DNA of 64,000 nucleotides from Mycolicibacterium gilvum (lineage in GTDB: Bacteria > Actinomycetota > Actinomycetes > Mycobacteriales > Mycobacteriaceae), in the NCBI RefSeq assembly GCF_900454025.1, contig NZ_UGQM01000001.1, positions 1,116,001 to 1,180,000 on the forward strand, in the 5' to 3' direction. Both the position numbers and the translations under genes were made by a program. This document shows positions 1-8,535 of this stretch, piece by piece; position 1 is the first letter of the stretch; every line of letters begins with the position of its first letter. The notes under the pieces are model-generated. The model worked only from the letters and a program-made list of their open reading frames with translations, ran no database searches and was not told the origin of the DNA.

Positions 1-447
1 CGCGGCGAGCCGACCGAGGCCGCCGTTGCCCAGGCCCGGCTCGCCTTCGCACGCCAGCACCTCGTCGAGGTCCTGGCCCAGATCGGAGAGGGCCTCCCGC
101 GCCTGCTTCTCGATGCCGAGGTTGAGCAGGTTGTTGCCCAGCTGCGGACCCATCAGGAATTCCGCCGACAGGTAACAGGTCACCTTCGCCGACAGATCCA
201 GCCAGTCCTGCGTCGTGGCCATCCACCGCTTCTGCATCCGGTCGCGCACCGCCAGCGACAGTGCGCGGTAGTAGTGCTCCGGCGTCAGCACGGCAGCCGG
301 CCGGGCGATCGAGTACACCAGGTGATCGCGGACCGCGGCGCGCAGCGCGTCGGCGCTCATCCCCGACCGGGTCTGCCCCGTCGGTCCCACCGCCGAACCG
401 TTCACCCCAAGGGATTCACCGGAGGTGGGATTCGCGAGATCGGTCAC
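1..447 (-). CDS. glgP: Glycogen/maltodextrin phosphorylase, N-terminal part (cut by window edge)
   Basis: This is the first 149 codons of a glycogen phosphorylase, which releases glucose-1-phosphate from alpha-1,4-glucans in the cytoplasm. The translation contains the family segments YLSAEFLMGPQLGNNL and GEPGLGNGGLGRLAA, typical of the N-terminal part of GT35 phosphorylases. The GTG start at 445-447 was chosen because an AGGAG sits 6 nt upstream; about 30 variable residues precede the conserved part. The gene runs leftward out of the window, so the pyridoxal phosphate lysine and the C-terminal half cannot be seen. It is divergent from the diguanylate cyclase gene to its right, with about 150 bp between them. 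Confidence 0.93.
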   Translation of the reverse strand, partial: MTDLANPTSGESLGVNGSAVGPTGQTRSGMSADALRAAVRDHLVYSIARPAAVLTPEHYYRALSLAVRDRMQKRWMATTQDWLDLSAKVTCYLSAEFLMGPQLGNNLLNLGIEKQAREALSDLGQDLDEVLACEGEPGLGNGGLGRLAA

Positions 448-600
448 GGGCTCTCCTGCGTGGGGCAGCGGTCGAAAGGCATCGGACGGGTCATTCTGAC
501 GTCCGCGCGTTTCACGCCGGGGTCCGGTATGTGAACGGCGCGATGCCTTCGTCGGCGCGGCCTGGTTGCCACGACAATATTGACGGGGTTGACTGTCCGA

Positions 601-2529
601 ATGGCGACGGGTGGGGACCACGGGGAAACGGTGCGCCCGTCCGACGCCGACTGGATGCCGCCGCTGTCCCGACTGCTCGCCTGGACGCTGGCCGTCGGCG
701 TGGTGTGCTTCGTGGTCCGCGGCCTCGTGCATGCCGACAGCTGGTCCTACGCGATGGCGTGGCCGGCCATCGCGCCGCAACTGGTCGCGCTGCTGACCTC
801 GCCGCGACGCCAGTGGCCGGTGTATCTGGCGTCGTTCGCGGCGGTCCAGATCATCCCGGCCCGGCTCGTGCTGGACTTCGCACCCGAGCTCGGCCTCCTG
901 GCGACGATGACGACGGTCGTGGCCGCGGCGCTGCTGCTGCACCGCGATCAGGACTGGGTGCGCGGCCGCAGCGATTCGCTGCGCAGCTGGCTGCGGTTCC
1001 TCGTGCTCGCGTCGGCGGCGCCGCTGGCGGGCGCTCCCCTCGGTGTCGCCAGCCTGGTGCTCAACGGCGAGGTCGGCACCACCGGGTCGGAGCTGCTGAA
1101 TGCGGCGATGGCGTGGTACCTCAGCGAGGCCGTCGGCATCGCGTTCCTCGTACCGCTGATGCTGCGGTGGGACCACTACCTGCGGCGGGGTCACAGCAGA
1201 CGCGAGGTGCTGTGGTTCGCCGCGATGACCGCGCTGACCGCCGGGCTGTGCGCCGCCGCGATCACCGAGTCCAGTTTCGTCCTGATGTTCCTCAGCGGCC
1301 TGCCGTCGATGGCGGTGCTGATCCGGTCCGGGATCGCCGGGGCGTTCGCCGCCATGATCGTCGGCCCGGCGACCGTCCTCGGCGCCACCTTCGCCGGATA
1401 CGGACCGTTCGCCGCGTCGCTGCCCACCCCCGGGCAGGCCATGATCTCGGCTCAGGTCTTCGTGCTCGGCGCGTTCACGATGGTCGTCATGGTCGCGGCC
1501 GCGCTCGAGGACCGCACGCGGCTCGCCGCGCTCGACAACGCGAGCTACAAAGCCTACGAACTGGTCGCCGAGCTGACCGGTGACGTCGTGATCCTGGTCG
1601 ACGCCGAGGGCAACGTGCTGCGCAGGGCCTCGCCAGGCCACGAGATCCTCAGCCTCCCCGACGGCCCGCTCACCAAGGAGGCATGGCTGGATCAGGTCCA
1701 CCCCGACGACCGGGCCAGCCGCGCCGACTTCCCGAAGATCAGCGGGCCCGGACCGTCGGACCCGTTCCGGATCCGCAAGAGCGACGGGACATGGGGGTGG
1801 TACGTCGTGCACAGCCGGCGCACCGAGGACGGGTTGACCGTCGCGGTGCTGCGCGACGTGACGCTGGAACGCGAAGTGCAGGAGTCGCTGACCGACATGG
1901 CGAACACCGACCCGCTGACCGGGCTGGCCAACCGGCGCGGCCTCGCCCAGCACGCCGCCGACCTGTGGTCGCGCGCCCGCGCCGCCGGCGAACAGGTCAC
2001 CGCGCTGTTCATCGACCTGGACCACTTCAAGTCGTTCAACGATCTCTACGGGCATCAGGCCGGGGACGAGTGTCTGCGCCGGGTCGCCGACGTGCTCGCG
2101 CACCTGGCCGACGACAGCGTCTGTGTGGCCGCCCGTTACGGCGGCGAGGAATTCGCCGTCGTGCTGGTCGGCTGTGACGCGCCACAGGAGTTCGCCGACG
2201 GGCTGGCCGCGGCGATCCGCGCGCTGAGGATCCCGCACCTCGGGACGGACTCGGGAATGGTCACGATCAGCGTCGGCGTCGCGACACTGCGGCCCTGGCA
2301 CACCACCGACTCCGACGCCGAGGCGGTCGTCGCCGAACTGCTCGACCGCGCCGACAAGGCCCTCTACGTCGCCAAGTCGAGGGGACGCAACGCGATCTCG
2401 ATCTACGGCGACGACACCGCGCTCAGGGACGGCGCCGCGCTCAGGGACGGCGTCGTTTTACTCGGCGAGCAGGTTCACCACACCGCGAAACACCCGCGGG
2501 AGGCGGCAGGCGGCCGGCACGATGACTGA
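601..2529 (+). CDS. Membrane diguanylate cyclase (MASE1-PAS-GGDEF)
   Basis: The product probably makes cyclic di-GMP at the membrane. About 300 hydrophobic N-terminal residues form a multi-helix MASE1-like sensor. A PAS-like segment follows, with HPDDR and a GTWGWY stretch, and then a GGDEF domain that starts near TDPLTGLANRRG. The catalytic motif is GGEEF at residues 514-518 counted from the ATG at 601. The inhibitory RxxD site normally found five residues before the motif is absent (DSVC there), so product feedback may be missing. A TTG at 580 is an alternative start; neither has a strong ribosome binding site. The C-terminus carries a short tandem repeat (ALRDG twice) and overlaps the convergent flavoprotein gene by 72 bp. 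No EAL domain is present. Confidence 0.88.
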   Translation: MATGGDHGETVRPSDADWMPPLSRLLAWTLAVGVVCFVVRGLVHADSWSYAMAWPAIAPQLVALLTSPRRQWPVYLASFAAVQIIPARLVLDFAPELGLLATMTTVVAAALLLHRDQDWVRGRSDSLRSWLRFLVLASAAPLAGAPLGVASLVLNGEVGTTGSELLNAAMAWYLSEAVGIAFLVPLMLRWDHYLRRGHSRREVLWFAAMTALTAGLCAAAITESSFVLMFLSGLPSMAVLIRSGIAGAFAAMIVGPATVLGATFAGYGPFAASLPTPGQAMISAQVFVLGAFTMVVMVAAALEDRTRLAALDNASYKAYELVAELTGDVVILVDAEGNVLRRASPGHEILSLPDGPLTKEAWLDQVHPDDRASRADFPKISGPGPSDPFRIRKSDGTWGWYVVHSRRTEDGLTVAVLRDVTLEREVQESLTDMANTDPLTGLANRRGLAQHAADLWSRARAAGEQVTALFIDLDHFKSFNDLYGHQAGDECLRRVADVLAHLADDSVCVAARYGGEEFAVVLVGCDAPQEFADGLAAAIRALRIPHLGTDSGMVTISVGVATLRPWHTTDSDAEAVVAELLDRADKALYVAKSRGRNAISIYGDDTALRDGAALRDGVVLLGEQVHHTAKHPREAAGGRHDD

Positions 2530-3480
2530 CCGCAGCGGCGAGGTCCCCGCGCGCAGCACACCGGCCGTCATCACCCGGTACCGCCGCGTCGCCCGGCGCC
2601 ACCGCGCCTCGTAGTCGCCGGGCCGGTCGGCGGCCACGCTGTCGACGAGCAGACGTGCCGCCGCGAACGCCAGGCCCAGACCCTCTCCGGTGAGCGCGTC
2701 GACGTAGCCGGCGGCGTCACCGACCAGCAGCACGCGGCCCGCGACACGGCGGCGCACCCGCTGGCGCAACGGCCCCGCGGCGCGGTCCGGTTCGTGGGCG
2801 AAACCCGCGATGCGGTCGCGCAACTCCGGGAACGCCGCCATGTGCTCGTCGAAGCCGCCCTGCCGCGACGTCAGCAGCGCGATGCCGACGCAGTCGGGCG
2901 CCACCGGCGTCACATAGGCCTCGCCGGAGCCGGGGTCGTCCGACCAGTACACCTCGACCATGTCACTCCATGGGGCCACCGCGATGTGGCGTTTGAGCCC
3001 CCAGCGCTTCGTCCCCGCCGTCGGCAGCTCCAGGCCGAGGCGGGCCCGGATCGGGGAGTGCAGTCCGTCCGCCGCGGCCAGATAGCGGGCACGAAAGCCG
3101 TTGACGCTGACCGAGTCCGCATCCTGGGTGAGCGGCCCGGCCTTCGCGTGCACCAGCTTCACCCCGGCCCTGTCCGCTTCGGTCAGCAGCGCCGCGTGCA
3201 GGGTCTTGCGGCGCACCCCGAGCCCGTGGCCGGAATCGAAGAGCGCGGTGACGGCGTGGTCGGCATCGAAGTAGGAGATGCCGCGAAACGCGATACCGGC
3301 GGGCTGCGCGCCGAGAAGCGCGAGCTGGCGCACCGCGTGGGGCATCAGTCCCTCGCCGCAGGCCTTGTCGATCGGTCCGGTGCGCTGCTCGATGACGACG
3401 GTCTCCAGCCCCGCCCGCGCCGCGTGGATGGCGGTGGCCAGACCCGCGGGCCCCCCTCCGGCCACCACCAGGTCGATCAC
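2458..3480 (-). CDS. FAD-dependent oxidoreductase, geranylgeranyl reductase/hydroxylase-like
   Basis: A 340-residue flavoprotein, last gene of the MmpL-polyketide synthase operon. It opens with a Rossmann FAD site (VVAGGGPAGLATAIHAARAG) and carries a second FAD motif (LLVGDAAGYVDALTGEG) near residue 260, as in the geranylgeranyl reductase and aromatic hydroxylase family. The GTG start at 3478-3480 overlaps the TGA of the upstream methyltransferase gene (GTGA), which suggests translational coupling. The open frame extends about 250 codons further upstream, but that part is arginine-rich antisense to the methyltransferase gene. Beside a type III polyketide synthase, a flavoprotein of this kind could hydroxylate or oxidise the polyketide ring, as SrsC does for Streptomyces phenolic lipids. 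The substrate is inferred. Confidence 0.85.
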   Translation of the reverse strand: MIDLVVAGGGPAGLATAIHAARAGLETVVIEQRTGPIDKACGEGLMPHAVRQLALLGAQPAGIAFRGISYFDADHAVTALFDSGHGLGVRRKTLHAALLTEADRAGVKLVHAKAGPLTQDADSVSVNGFRARYLAAADGLHSPIRARLGLELPTAGTKRWGLKRHIAVAPWSDMVEVYWSDDPGSGEAYVTPVAPDCVGIALLTSRQGGFDEHMAAFPELRDRIAGFAHEPDRAAGPLRQRVRRRVAGRVLLVGDAAGYVDALTGEGLGLAFAAARLLVDSVAADRPGDYEARWRRATRRYRVMTAGVLRAGTSPLRSVIVPAACRLPRVFRGVVNLLAE

Positions 3481-3989
3481 CGGGCGGCTGTCAGGGTGCG
3501 AAGGGCCTTGTTCTCCACCGAGATCCGGGTCCACAGCAGTGCGGCATTGAGGACCGTGAACACCAGCGCGGTGATCCACGCGGTGTGCACCAGCGGCAGC
3601 GCGATGCCCTCGACGACCACCGCGACGTAGTTCGGGTGCGACATGAACCGGTACGGCCCGCCGGTCACGCGCCCGGCGTTCGGGACGACCACCACGCGCG
3701 TATTCCATTGCGGCCCCAGCGTCGTGATGCACCACCAGCGCAACGCCTGGGCGGCGATCGCGACCGCGAACATCGTCCAGCCGAGCGCCGGGATGAACTC
3801 GCGGTGCGACGCCTCGACGAGGCATCCCACCAGAAGCGCGGTATGCAGCACCACCATGACGGGATAGTGCCCGGCGCCGAACTCGACGCCGCCGCGGGCC
3901 TTGCTCCACTTCAGATTTCGTTGTGAGACGACGAGTTCGGCGAGGCGCTCCACCGCGACGGCGGCGATCAGCAGGGTGTAGGCGAACAC
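3477..3989 (-). CDS. Isoprenylcysteine carboxyl methyltransferase (ICMT)-family membrane methyltransferase
   Basis: A 170-residue integral membrane protein with about four or five hydrophobic segments. The C-terminal half has the ICMT-family pattern: GPYRFMSHPNYVAVVVEG, the Arg/His-Pro-x-Tyr motif that helps bind S-adenosylmethionine. The GTG start at 3987-3989 has an AGAGGA upstream and lies 12 nt after the polyketide synthase stop codon. Small ICMT-like methyltransferases next to type III polyketide synthases (for example Bacillus BpsB) O-methylate alkylpyrones or alkylresorcinols, so the same role is inferred here from position. Methylation of prenylated protein is unlikely in a bacterium. 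Confidence 0.85.
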   Translation of the reverse strand: MFAYTLLIAAVAVERLAELVVSQRNLKWSKARGGVEFGAGHYPVMVVLHTALLVGCLVEASHREFIPALGWTMFAVAIAAQALRWWCITTLGPQWNTRVVVVPNAGRVTGGPYRFMSHPNYVAVVVEGIALPLVHTAWITALVFTVLNAALLWTRISVENKALRTLTAAR

Positions 3990-4001
3990 GGGGTCGTCCT
4001 C

Positions 4002-5084
4002 TCAGTGCCAACGCAGCAGGACGAGCTCGGAGCAGAAGCCCGGACCCATCGCCATCAGGAGGCCGGGGGTGGCGGCCGGGGGTTTCTTGGCGATCGTGTC
4101 GCGCAGAATGTGCAGCACCGACGACGAGGACAGGTTGCCGATCTCGGCCAGTGAGCGCCACGACAATTCGAGGGCGTCGTCGGGCAGATCGAGCGCCGAC
4201 GCGATCGCCTCCAGCACTTTGGGGCCGCCCGGATGTGAGACCCACGTGGCGATGTCGCCGATACCGAGATCGTGCTCACCGAGGAAACCGGCCATGTCGT
4301 CGGGCAGGTAGCGCTCGATGAGCGCGGGCAGCTCCGGGGACAGGACGAGCTGAAAACCGTTGTGATTCACCGACCATCCCATGATGTCGAGCGAATCGGG
4401 GTACATCCTGCTGCGCGAATCGAGCACGTCGGGACCCGAGGCCCGGATATGCCCGGCCCGCTCTTCGCCGACCGCGACCACCGCTGCGGCACCGTCGCCG
4501 AACAGCGCGCTGCCCACCAGGCTGCCGATGGTCGGCGCGAGCGCCGGGCGGGTCAGCGAGCACAACTCGACCGAGATCAACGCGGCGACGTGTCCCGGCG
4601 CCCCGCGCAGGTAGTCGTGCATGCGGGCGATGCCCGCCGCGCCGGCCACGCAGCCCAGGCCGAACAGCGGGACCCGGCGCACGTCGGGCCGCAGGCCCAG
4701 CTTCGCCGCGATGCGGGCGTCCAGGGAGGGCACCGCGATGCCGGTCACCGTGGTGGACATGATCACGTCGAGATCGGAGGGTGCCAGGCCCGCCTCATCC
4801 AACGCGGCGGTCAACGCCTGACAGCCGAGCTCGACCGCATGGTGGATGTAGAGGTCGTTGGCGTCCCCGAAGTCGAGCAGATCGGGGTACTGCTCCAGCG
4901 GTAACACCAGATGGCGGGCGTCGACCTTGGCGTTCGTGTGGAGGCTGCGCAGCAGATCGCCGACCTCGGCGAAAGCGGGTGCGGCAAGGAACGCGTCGGT
5001 GACCTCGGCCTGGCTGTAGCGGTGCGGTGGCAGGGCGCCCTGGACGCCTGCGATCACGCTGACGGGGGTGTGCACGTCGGTCAT
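4002..5084 (-). CDS. Type III polyketide synthase (chalcone synthase-like)
   Basis: A 360-residue homodimeric-type ketosynthase that would extend a long-chain acyl-CoA with malonyl-CoA units and cyclise the chain to an alkylpyrone or alkylresorcinol. The Cys-His-Asn catalytic triad is visible as C145 in [11 protein letters not shown]284 in SHPGGPKV and N317 in [10 protein letters not shown], and the closing loop is [12 protein letters not shown]. The length is normal for the family. The ATG start overlaps the TGA of the MmpL gene (ATGA), so translation is probably coupled. The downstream methyltransferase and flavoprotein look like tailoring enzymes, and the upstream MmpL like the exporter. 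Relatives in M. tuberculosis are Pks10, Pks11 and Pks18; which of them is closest cannot be decided by eye. Confidence 0.93.
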   Translation of the reverse strand: MTDVHTPVSVIAGVQGALPPHRYSQAEVTDAFLAAPAFAEVGDLLRSLHTNAKVDARHLVLPLEQYPDLLDFGDANDLYIHHAVELGCQALTAALDEAGLAPSDLDVIMSTTVTGIAVPSLDARIAAKLGLRPDVRRVPLFGLGCVAGAAGIARMHDYLRGAPGHVAALISVELCSLTRPALAPTIGSLVGSALFGDGAAAVVAVGEERAGHIRASGPDVLDSRSRMYPDSLDIMGWSVNHNGFQLVLSPELPALIERYLPDDMAGFLGEHDLGIGDIATWVSHPGGPKVLEAIASALDLPDDALELSWRSLAEIGNLSSSSVLHILRDTIAKKPPAATPGLLMAMGPGFCSELVLLRWH

Positions 5085-7336
5085 GACGGGACCTGCTCTG
5101 TCTGCTCGGTGGGGTGTGCGCGCTGGTGTGTCGGCGGGTCATCGCTGAAGCCGAGGCGCCGGTGGATCCGGGTGAGAAAGCGTGGCGCCCACCAGTTCAC
5201 GCCGCCCATCAGGTGCATGAACGCCGGCACCAGCACCATCCGGACCAGGGTGGCGTCGACCAGGACCGCGAGTGTGAGGCCGAGGCCGAACATGCGCATG
5301 AACGACACGTTCGCGGCGATCAGCGCCGCGAACGAGATCGACATGATCAGCGCCGCCGCGGTGATGACGCGGCCGGTGTGGGCGATACCGAGTGCGACCG
5401 ACTCGTCGTTACCGTGACCCTGCAGTCGGAACTCGCGGATGCGCGACACGAGGAACACCTCGTAATCCATCGACAGCCCGAACGCGATGCAGAACAACAA
5501 CACCGGCATGTTCGCCACGAGTGTGCCGGTCGGGGTGGTCCCGAGCCCGGACAGGTGACCGTCCTGAAAGATCCACACCAGCGCGCCGAACGCGGCGGTC
5601 AACGAAAGCATGTTCAGCACAAGCGCTTTCAGAGGCACCACCACGCTGCCGGTGAGCAGGAACAGCAGCGCGAACATGATGATGGCGATAAGGCCGAGCA
5701 CCAGCGGCAGCCGGGAGGTGATCGCGTCGACGCTGTCGCGGTTGATCTGGGCGGTGCCGGTCATCTGGACGTCCCGGCCGCCCGGGCCCGGTACCTCGTG
5801 CAGACGATCCAGCTGCGTCTCGGACGCGTCGGAGAACAACGGCGCCGTGCTCGTCACCGTCAGGAACGTGCTGCCGTCGCGTTCCCCGGCGGGCGCCGAC
5901 GGGGGCCCGGCCTGCGCGCCGTCGACGAACGTCCCCGTCGGTGCGGAGACCGCGGGCACGTCGGGCACCTGGGAGAGTGCGGCCGCGTAGGCCGACAGGT
6001 CGGCCGGGCTCAGGCCGGCGCTGTCGGGCACGACGACCGCCACCCCGGTATCGGTGTTGTCGGCGAACTCGGTGCGCAGCTGGTCACCCACCTGGTGCGC
6101 CGACGCCGACCGCGGCAGCACACGTTCGTCGGGGAAACCCCACTTGACCCCGAGGAACGGCGCGCCCAGCACGAGCAGCAGCACGACGACCACCGTCCCG
6201 AGCGGCAGCGCCCGCCGCATCACCGTCGTCGCACACCGGTACCAGAACCGTTGCTCGACGGGTACCGGCACCGGTTCGGGACGCCGTAGGACGCGCCGCG
6301 CGAGCCGGTGCACGTCCAGCGAATCCAGCCGGTCGCCGAGCAGCGCGAGCGCCGCGGGGGTGACGATCACCGCCGCCGCGGCCGCGAACGCGACGGTGGC
6401 CACGCCGGCGTAGGCGAACGATTTCAGGAAGTGCATCGGGAACAGCACCATCACCGCCATCGACAGCGCCACCGTCGTCGCCGAGAAGATCACGGTGCGC
6501 CCGGCCGTCGCCATGGTGCGGGCGATGGCGTCGGGGCGGGACGCGCCCGCGGCCAGCTCGTCGCGATAGCGCGACAGGATCAGCAGCGTGTAGTCGATGG
6601 CCAACGCCAGCCCCATCGCGGTGGCCAGGTTCAGCGCGAAGATCGACACGTCGGTCGTGAACGTGACCAGCCGCAACACCGCCAGCGCCCCGACGATCGC
6701 CATGCCGCCGATCGCGACCGGCAGCGCGGCCGCGACCAGGCCGCCGAAGACCCATACCAGGACCAGGAAGCTCAACGGGATGGCCAGGCCCTCCATCATC
6801 AGCAGGTCGCGCTGGGACTGCTCGGTGATCTGGACGTTGACCATCGCGGTGCCGCCGGTGCGCACGGTGATGCCGTCCCGGTCACGGGTGACCCGGTCCG
6901 AGATGTCCTTGGCGTAGGTCTGCTGTTCGGCCTCGTCGCCGGTGATCCCCGCGACCACCAGCCCTGCGGTGCGGTCACGGCTCACCAGGTCGGCGGCGGC
7001 GCCGGGCGGGGACGTCCACGGAGACGACACCTCGGCGACGTGCGGGTCGGCGGTGAGGAGGTCGACGATGTCGGTGCCGACGTCGCGCACCCGCGGATCG
7101 TCGATCCCGTCAGGCGAAGACACCACGATGAGCATCTGCACGTCGCCCTGGCCGAACGTGTCGGTGAGCAACGCCGCGGCGTGGGCGGACTGCGAACCCG
7201 GGTCGGAGAAGCCACTGGGCGACAGGCTCTGGGCGACCGGAATGCCGAACACACCCAGGGCGACCGTCAGCACCGCCGCCGCCGCGAGGATGCGGCGGGG
7301 CGCGGCAATGGCCCACAGAGCGATTCGGTGAAGCAG
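5081..7336 (-). CDS. MmpL/RND-family lipid transporter
   Basis: A proton-driven RND transporter of the MMPL family with two repeats of one plus five membrane helices and two periplasmic domains. Family signatures include [13 protein letters not shown] in the first half and [14 protein letters not shown] in the second. It is first in an operon with a type III polyketide synthase, so it probably exports the polyketide lipid. The start is odd. The first ATG, GTG or TTG in frame (GTG at 7271-7273) would cut off most of the first membrane helix, yet homologous-looking coding ([15 protein letters not shown]) continues upstream. A CTG at 7334-7336 has a GGAG exactly 6 nt before it and is taken as the start. 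An upstream frameshift or sequencing error is the alternative. Confidence 0.85.
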   Translation of the reverse strand: MLHRIALWAIAAPRRILAAAAVLTVALGVFGIPVAQSLSPSGFSDPGSQSAHAAALLTDTFGQGDVQMLIVVSSPDGIDDPRVRDVGTDIVDLLTADPHVAEVSSPWTSPPGAAADLVSRDRTAGLVVAGITGDEAEQQTYAKDISDRVTRDRDGITVRTGGTAMVNVQITEQSQRDLLMMEGLAIPLSFLVLVWVFGGLVAAALPVAIGGMAIVGALAVLRLVTFTTDVSIFALNLATAMGLALAIDYTLLILSRYRDELAAGASRPDAIARTMATAGRTVIFSATTVALSMAVMVLFPMHFLKSFAYAGVATVAFAAAAAVIVTPAALALLGDRLDSLDVHRLARRVLRRPEPVPVPVEQRFWYRCATTVMRRALPLGTVVVVLLLVLGAPFLGVKWGFPDERVLPRSASAHQVGDQLRTEFADNTDTGVAVVVPDSAGLSPADLSAYAAALSQVPDVPAVSAPTGTFVDGAQAGPPSAPAGERDGSTFLTVTSTAPLFSDASETQLDRLHEVPGPGGRDVQMTGTAQINRDSVDAITSRLPLVLGLIAIIMFALLFLLTGSVVVPLKALVLNMLSLTAAFGALVWIFQDGHLSGLGTTPTGTLVANMPVLLFCIAFGLSMDYEVFLVSRIREFRLQGHGNDESVALGIAHTGRVITAAALIMSISFAALIAANVSFMRMFGLGLTLAVLVDATLVRMVLVPAFMHLMGGVNWWAPRFLTRIHRRLGFSDDPPTHQRAHPTEQTEQVPS

Positions 7337-7435
7337 CGGAGTCTCCGGTCCGAGAAGGAAGCGCCTTAATTTACGACACGGAAAACAGCCCTGTGGGGTT
7401 CACGTACGAAATTCGTTGTGTCTACACCGGGGCAC

Positions 7436-8161
7436 TCAGCCGATTTCGAAATGCTGGTAATCCAGCGGAGATCGCCAGTGACCGCCCCACCGCCACCCGC
7501 GGTCGGTGAAGGCGAGCACCGCGGCGTCGCCGTCGTGCAGCATGCCGGGTTCGGAGCGGCTGCGGTCGACCCACGGCCCGGCGTTCGCGGGTTCGTGGAC
7601 GCCGCTGCGCGGGACGTACGGGTTCAGCTTCGGGTTGACGTCGATCGCGCGGCCGTAGGCGTGCAACGACCAGCTGTCCGACCCCGGGATGCCACGGCAG
7701 TTGAACGCCGAGGTGTTGTTGTCGCGCATCGACAGCTCGTCGTCGGCGCCGGGATAGTTCTCGACGGTGCGCATCTTCTCGATCGGGTAGCGCATCTCCA
7801 GCAATCGGGCGAACACGTCGACCACGGCCTCGGCCACATCCCGGTGGACGACGAGCCGGCCGCGGTGGGTCTGCCCGTCGAAGCCCCAGTGGTCGAGCTC
7901 GACGAGCCGCAGTTCCTCCGGCCCCGCGGGACAGCCGGGCCGCCACGTCGCGCCGAGCTCGGCGGCGGTGACGGGACGGATCTCGGTGGGCGGGGGTGGC
8001 GGCGGCGCGACGGTGCGGAACGTCTCCGGCGGGAGTTGTCGGACAGGGGGCGGCGGGGGTTCCGGCGGCGGTGGGGCAGGACTCGATGCCGGTGCGCACT
8101 GCACCAGCACCGCTGTCATCGCCGCCGCCACGGCAGGCACCGCCACCCTCACCGACGCCAA
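7436..8161 (-). CDS. Lipoprotein with M15-family peptidase domain (VanY/D,D-carboxypeptidase-like)
   Basis: A probable cell-envelope peptidase that trims peptidoglycan peptides. From the TTG at 8159-8161 the protein starts with a hydrophobic signal ending in LVQC, a lipobox with the lipidated cysteine at about residue 22. A long proline-rich linker (PPPPEPPPPP and another PPPPPP run) spans the cell wall. The C-terminal domain has the M15 zinc ligands: SLHAYGRAIDVNP (HxxGxAxD) and DYQHFEIG at the very end. Starts further upstream (GTG at 8264-8266) would add about 35 residues that do not look like a signal peptide; a GTG at 8150-8152 is also possible. It is divergent from the small membrane protein gene across a palindromic intergenic region. 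Confidence 0.82.
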   Translation of the reverse strand: MASVRVAVPAVAAAMTAVLVQCAPASSPAPPPPEPPPPPVRQLPPETFRTVAPPPPPPTEIRPVTAAELGATWRPGCPAGPEELRLVELDHWGFDGQTHRGRLVVHRDVAEAVVDVFARLLEMRYPIEKMRTVENYPGADDELSMRDNNTSAFNCRGIPGSDSWSLHAYGRAIDVNPKLNPYVPRSGVHEPANAGPWVDRSRSEPGMLHDGDAAVLAFTDRGWRWGGHWRSPLDYQHFEIG

Positions 8162-8253
8162 CGTACCAATGCCGATATCGCGGTTAGGCGCGCTAATCAG
8201 TTCTGTTAGTTGAGCTTTCGAAATTGACGGATAGATCACAAACTCGACGCCAA

Positions 8254-8270
8254 TGATGTGATTCACATCA
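8254..8270. promoter_or_regulatory. 17-bp perfect palindrome, likely operator
   Basis: The sequence TGATGTGATTCACATCA is an 8-1-8 perfect palindrome in the AT-rich gap between the M15 lipoprotein and the small membrane protein. It covers the region where the -35 box of the rightward gene should lie, relative to the -10 candidate at 8280-8285, so a dimeric regulator bound here could block that promoter. The spacing (TGTGA-1-TCACA) does not fit a CRP site. The regulator is unknown. Confidence 0.5.
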
Positions 8271-8279
8271 TGGCCGGGT

Positions 8280-8285
8280 TATATT
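8280..8285 (+). promoter_or_regulatory. -10 box (TATATT) for the small membrane protein gene
   Basis: TATATT fits the mycobacterial SigA TANNNT pattern and would place the transcription start near 8292, about 22 nt before the ATG at 8314 and its GAGAGGA ribosome binding site. The matching -35 region overlaps the palindrome at 8254-8270. Confidence 0.5.
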
Positions 8286-8313
8286 GTGGTCGTCATCACA
8301 GAGAGGACGTGTC

Positions 8314-8535
8314 ATGGTTGGAATCGGTGACGGTGCGATGATGCCGCAGGCCGTCGATTCTCCCCGTTCGGCCCATGCCTCCGGGCAGGTCAACTGGATG
8401 CTGGCGCTGTTGATGCTGATGATCCTGGTCGGCGCGATCGCCGGCGTCGCGGTGGCGCTGTTCTCCGGAATGCCGACCATCGCGCTGGTCATCGCGCTGA
8501 TCGCCGGCGCGATCTTCGCCGGGGTCGCCTGCTAG
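8314..8535 (+). CDS. Small membrane protein, unknown function
   Basis: A 73-residue protein with two hydrophobic segments, roughly residues 28-50 (MLALLMLMILVGAIAGVAVA) and 54-72, after a short polar N-terminus. The ATG has GAGAGGA 6 nt upstream. No recognised domain. Its stop TAG lies within CTAG, whose other strand supplies the stop codon of the convergent flavin monooxygenase gene. Promoter and operator-like signals upstream suggest it is a real, regulated gene. Confidence 0.7.
   Translation: MVGIGDGAMMPQAVDSPRSAHASGQVNWMLALLMLMILVGAIAGVAVALFSGMPTIALVIALIAGAIFAGVAC

Noticed and set aside
3481..4245. 250-codon N-terminal extension of the FAD oxidoreductase frame
   Set aside because: It is arginine/glycine-rich antisense-like sequence overlapping the methyltransferase and PKS genes; the Rossmann motif begins right after the GTG at 3480.
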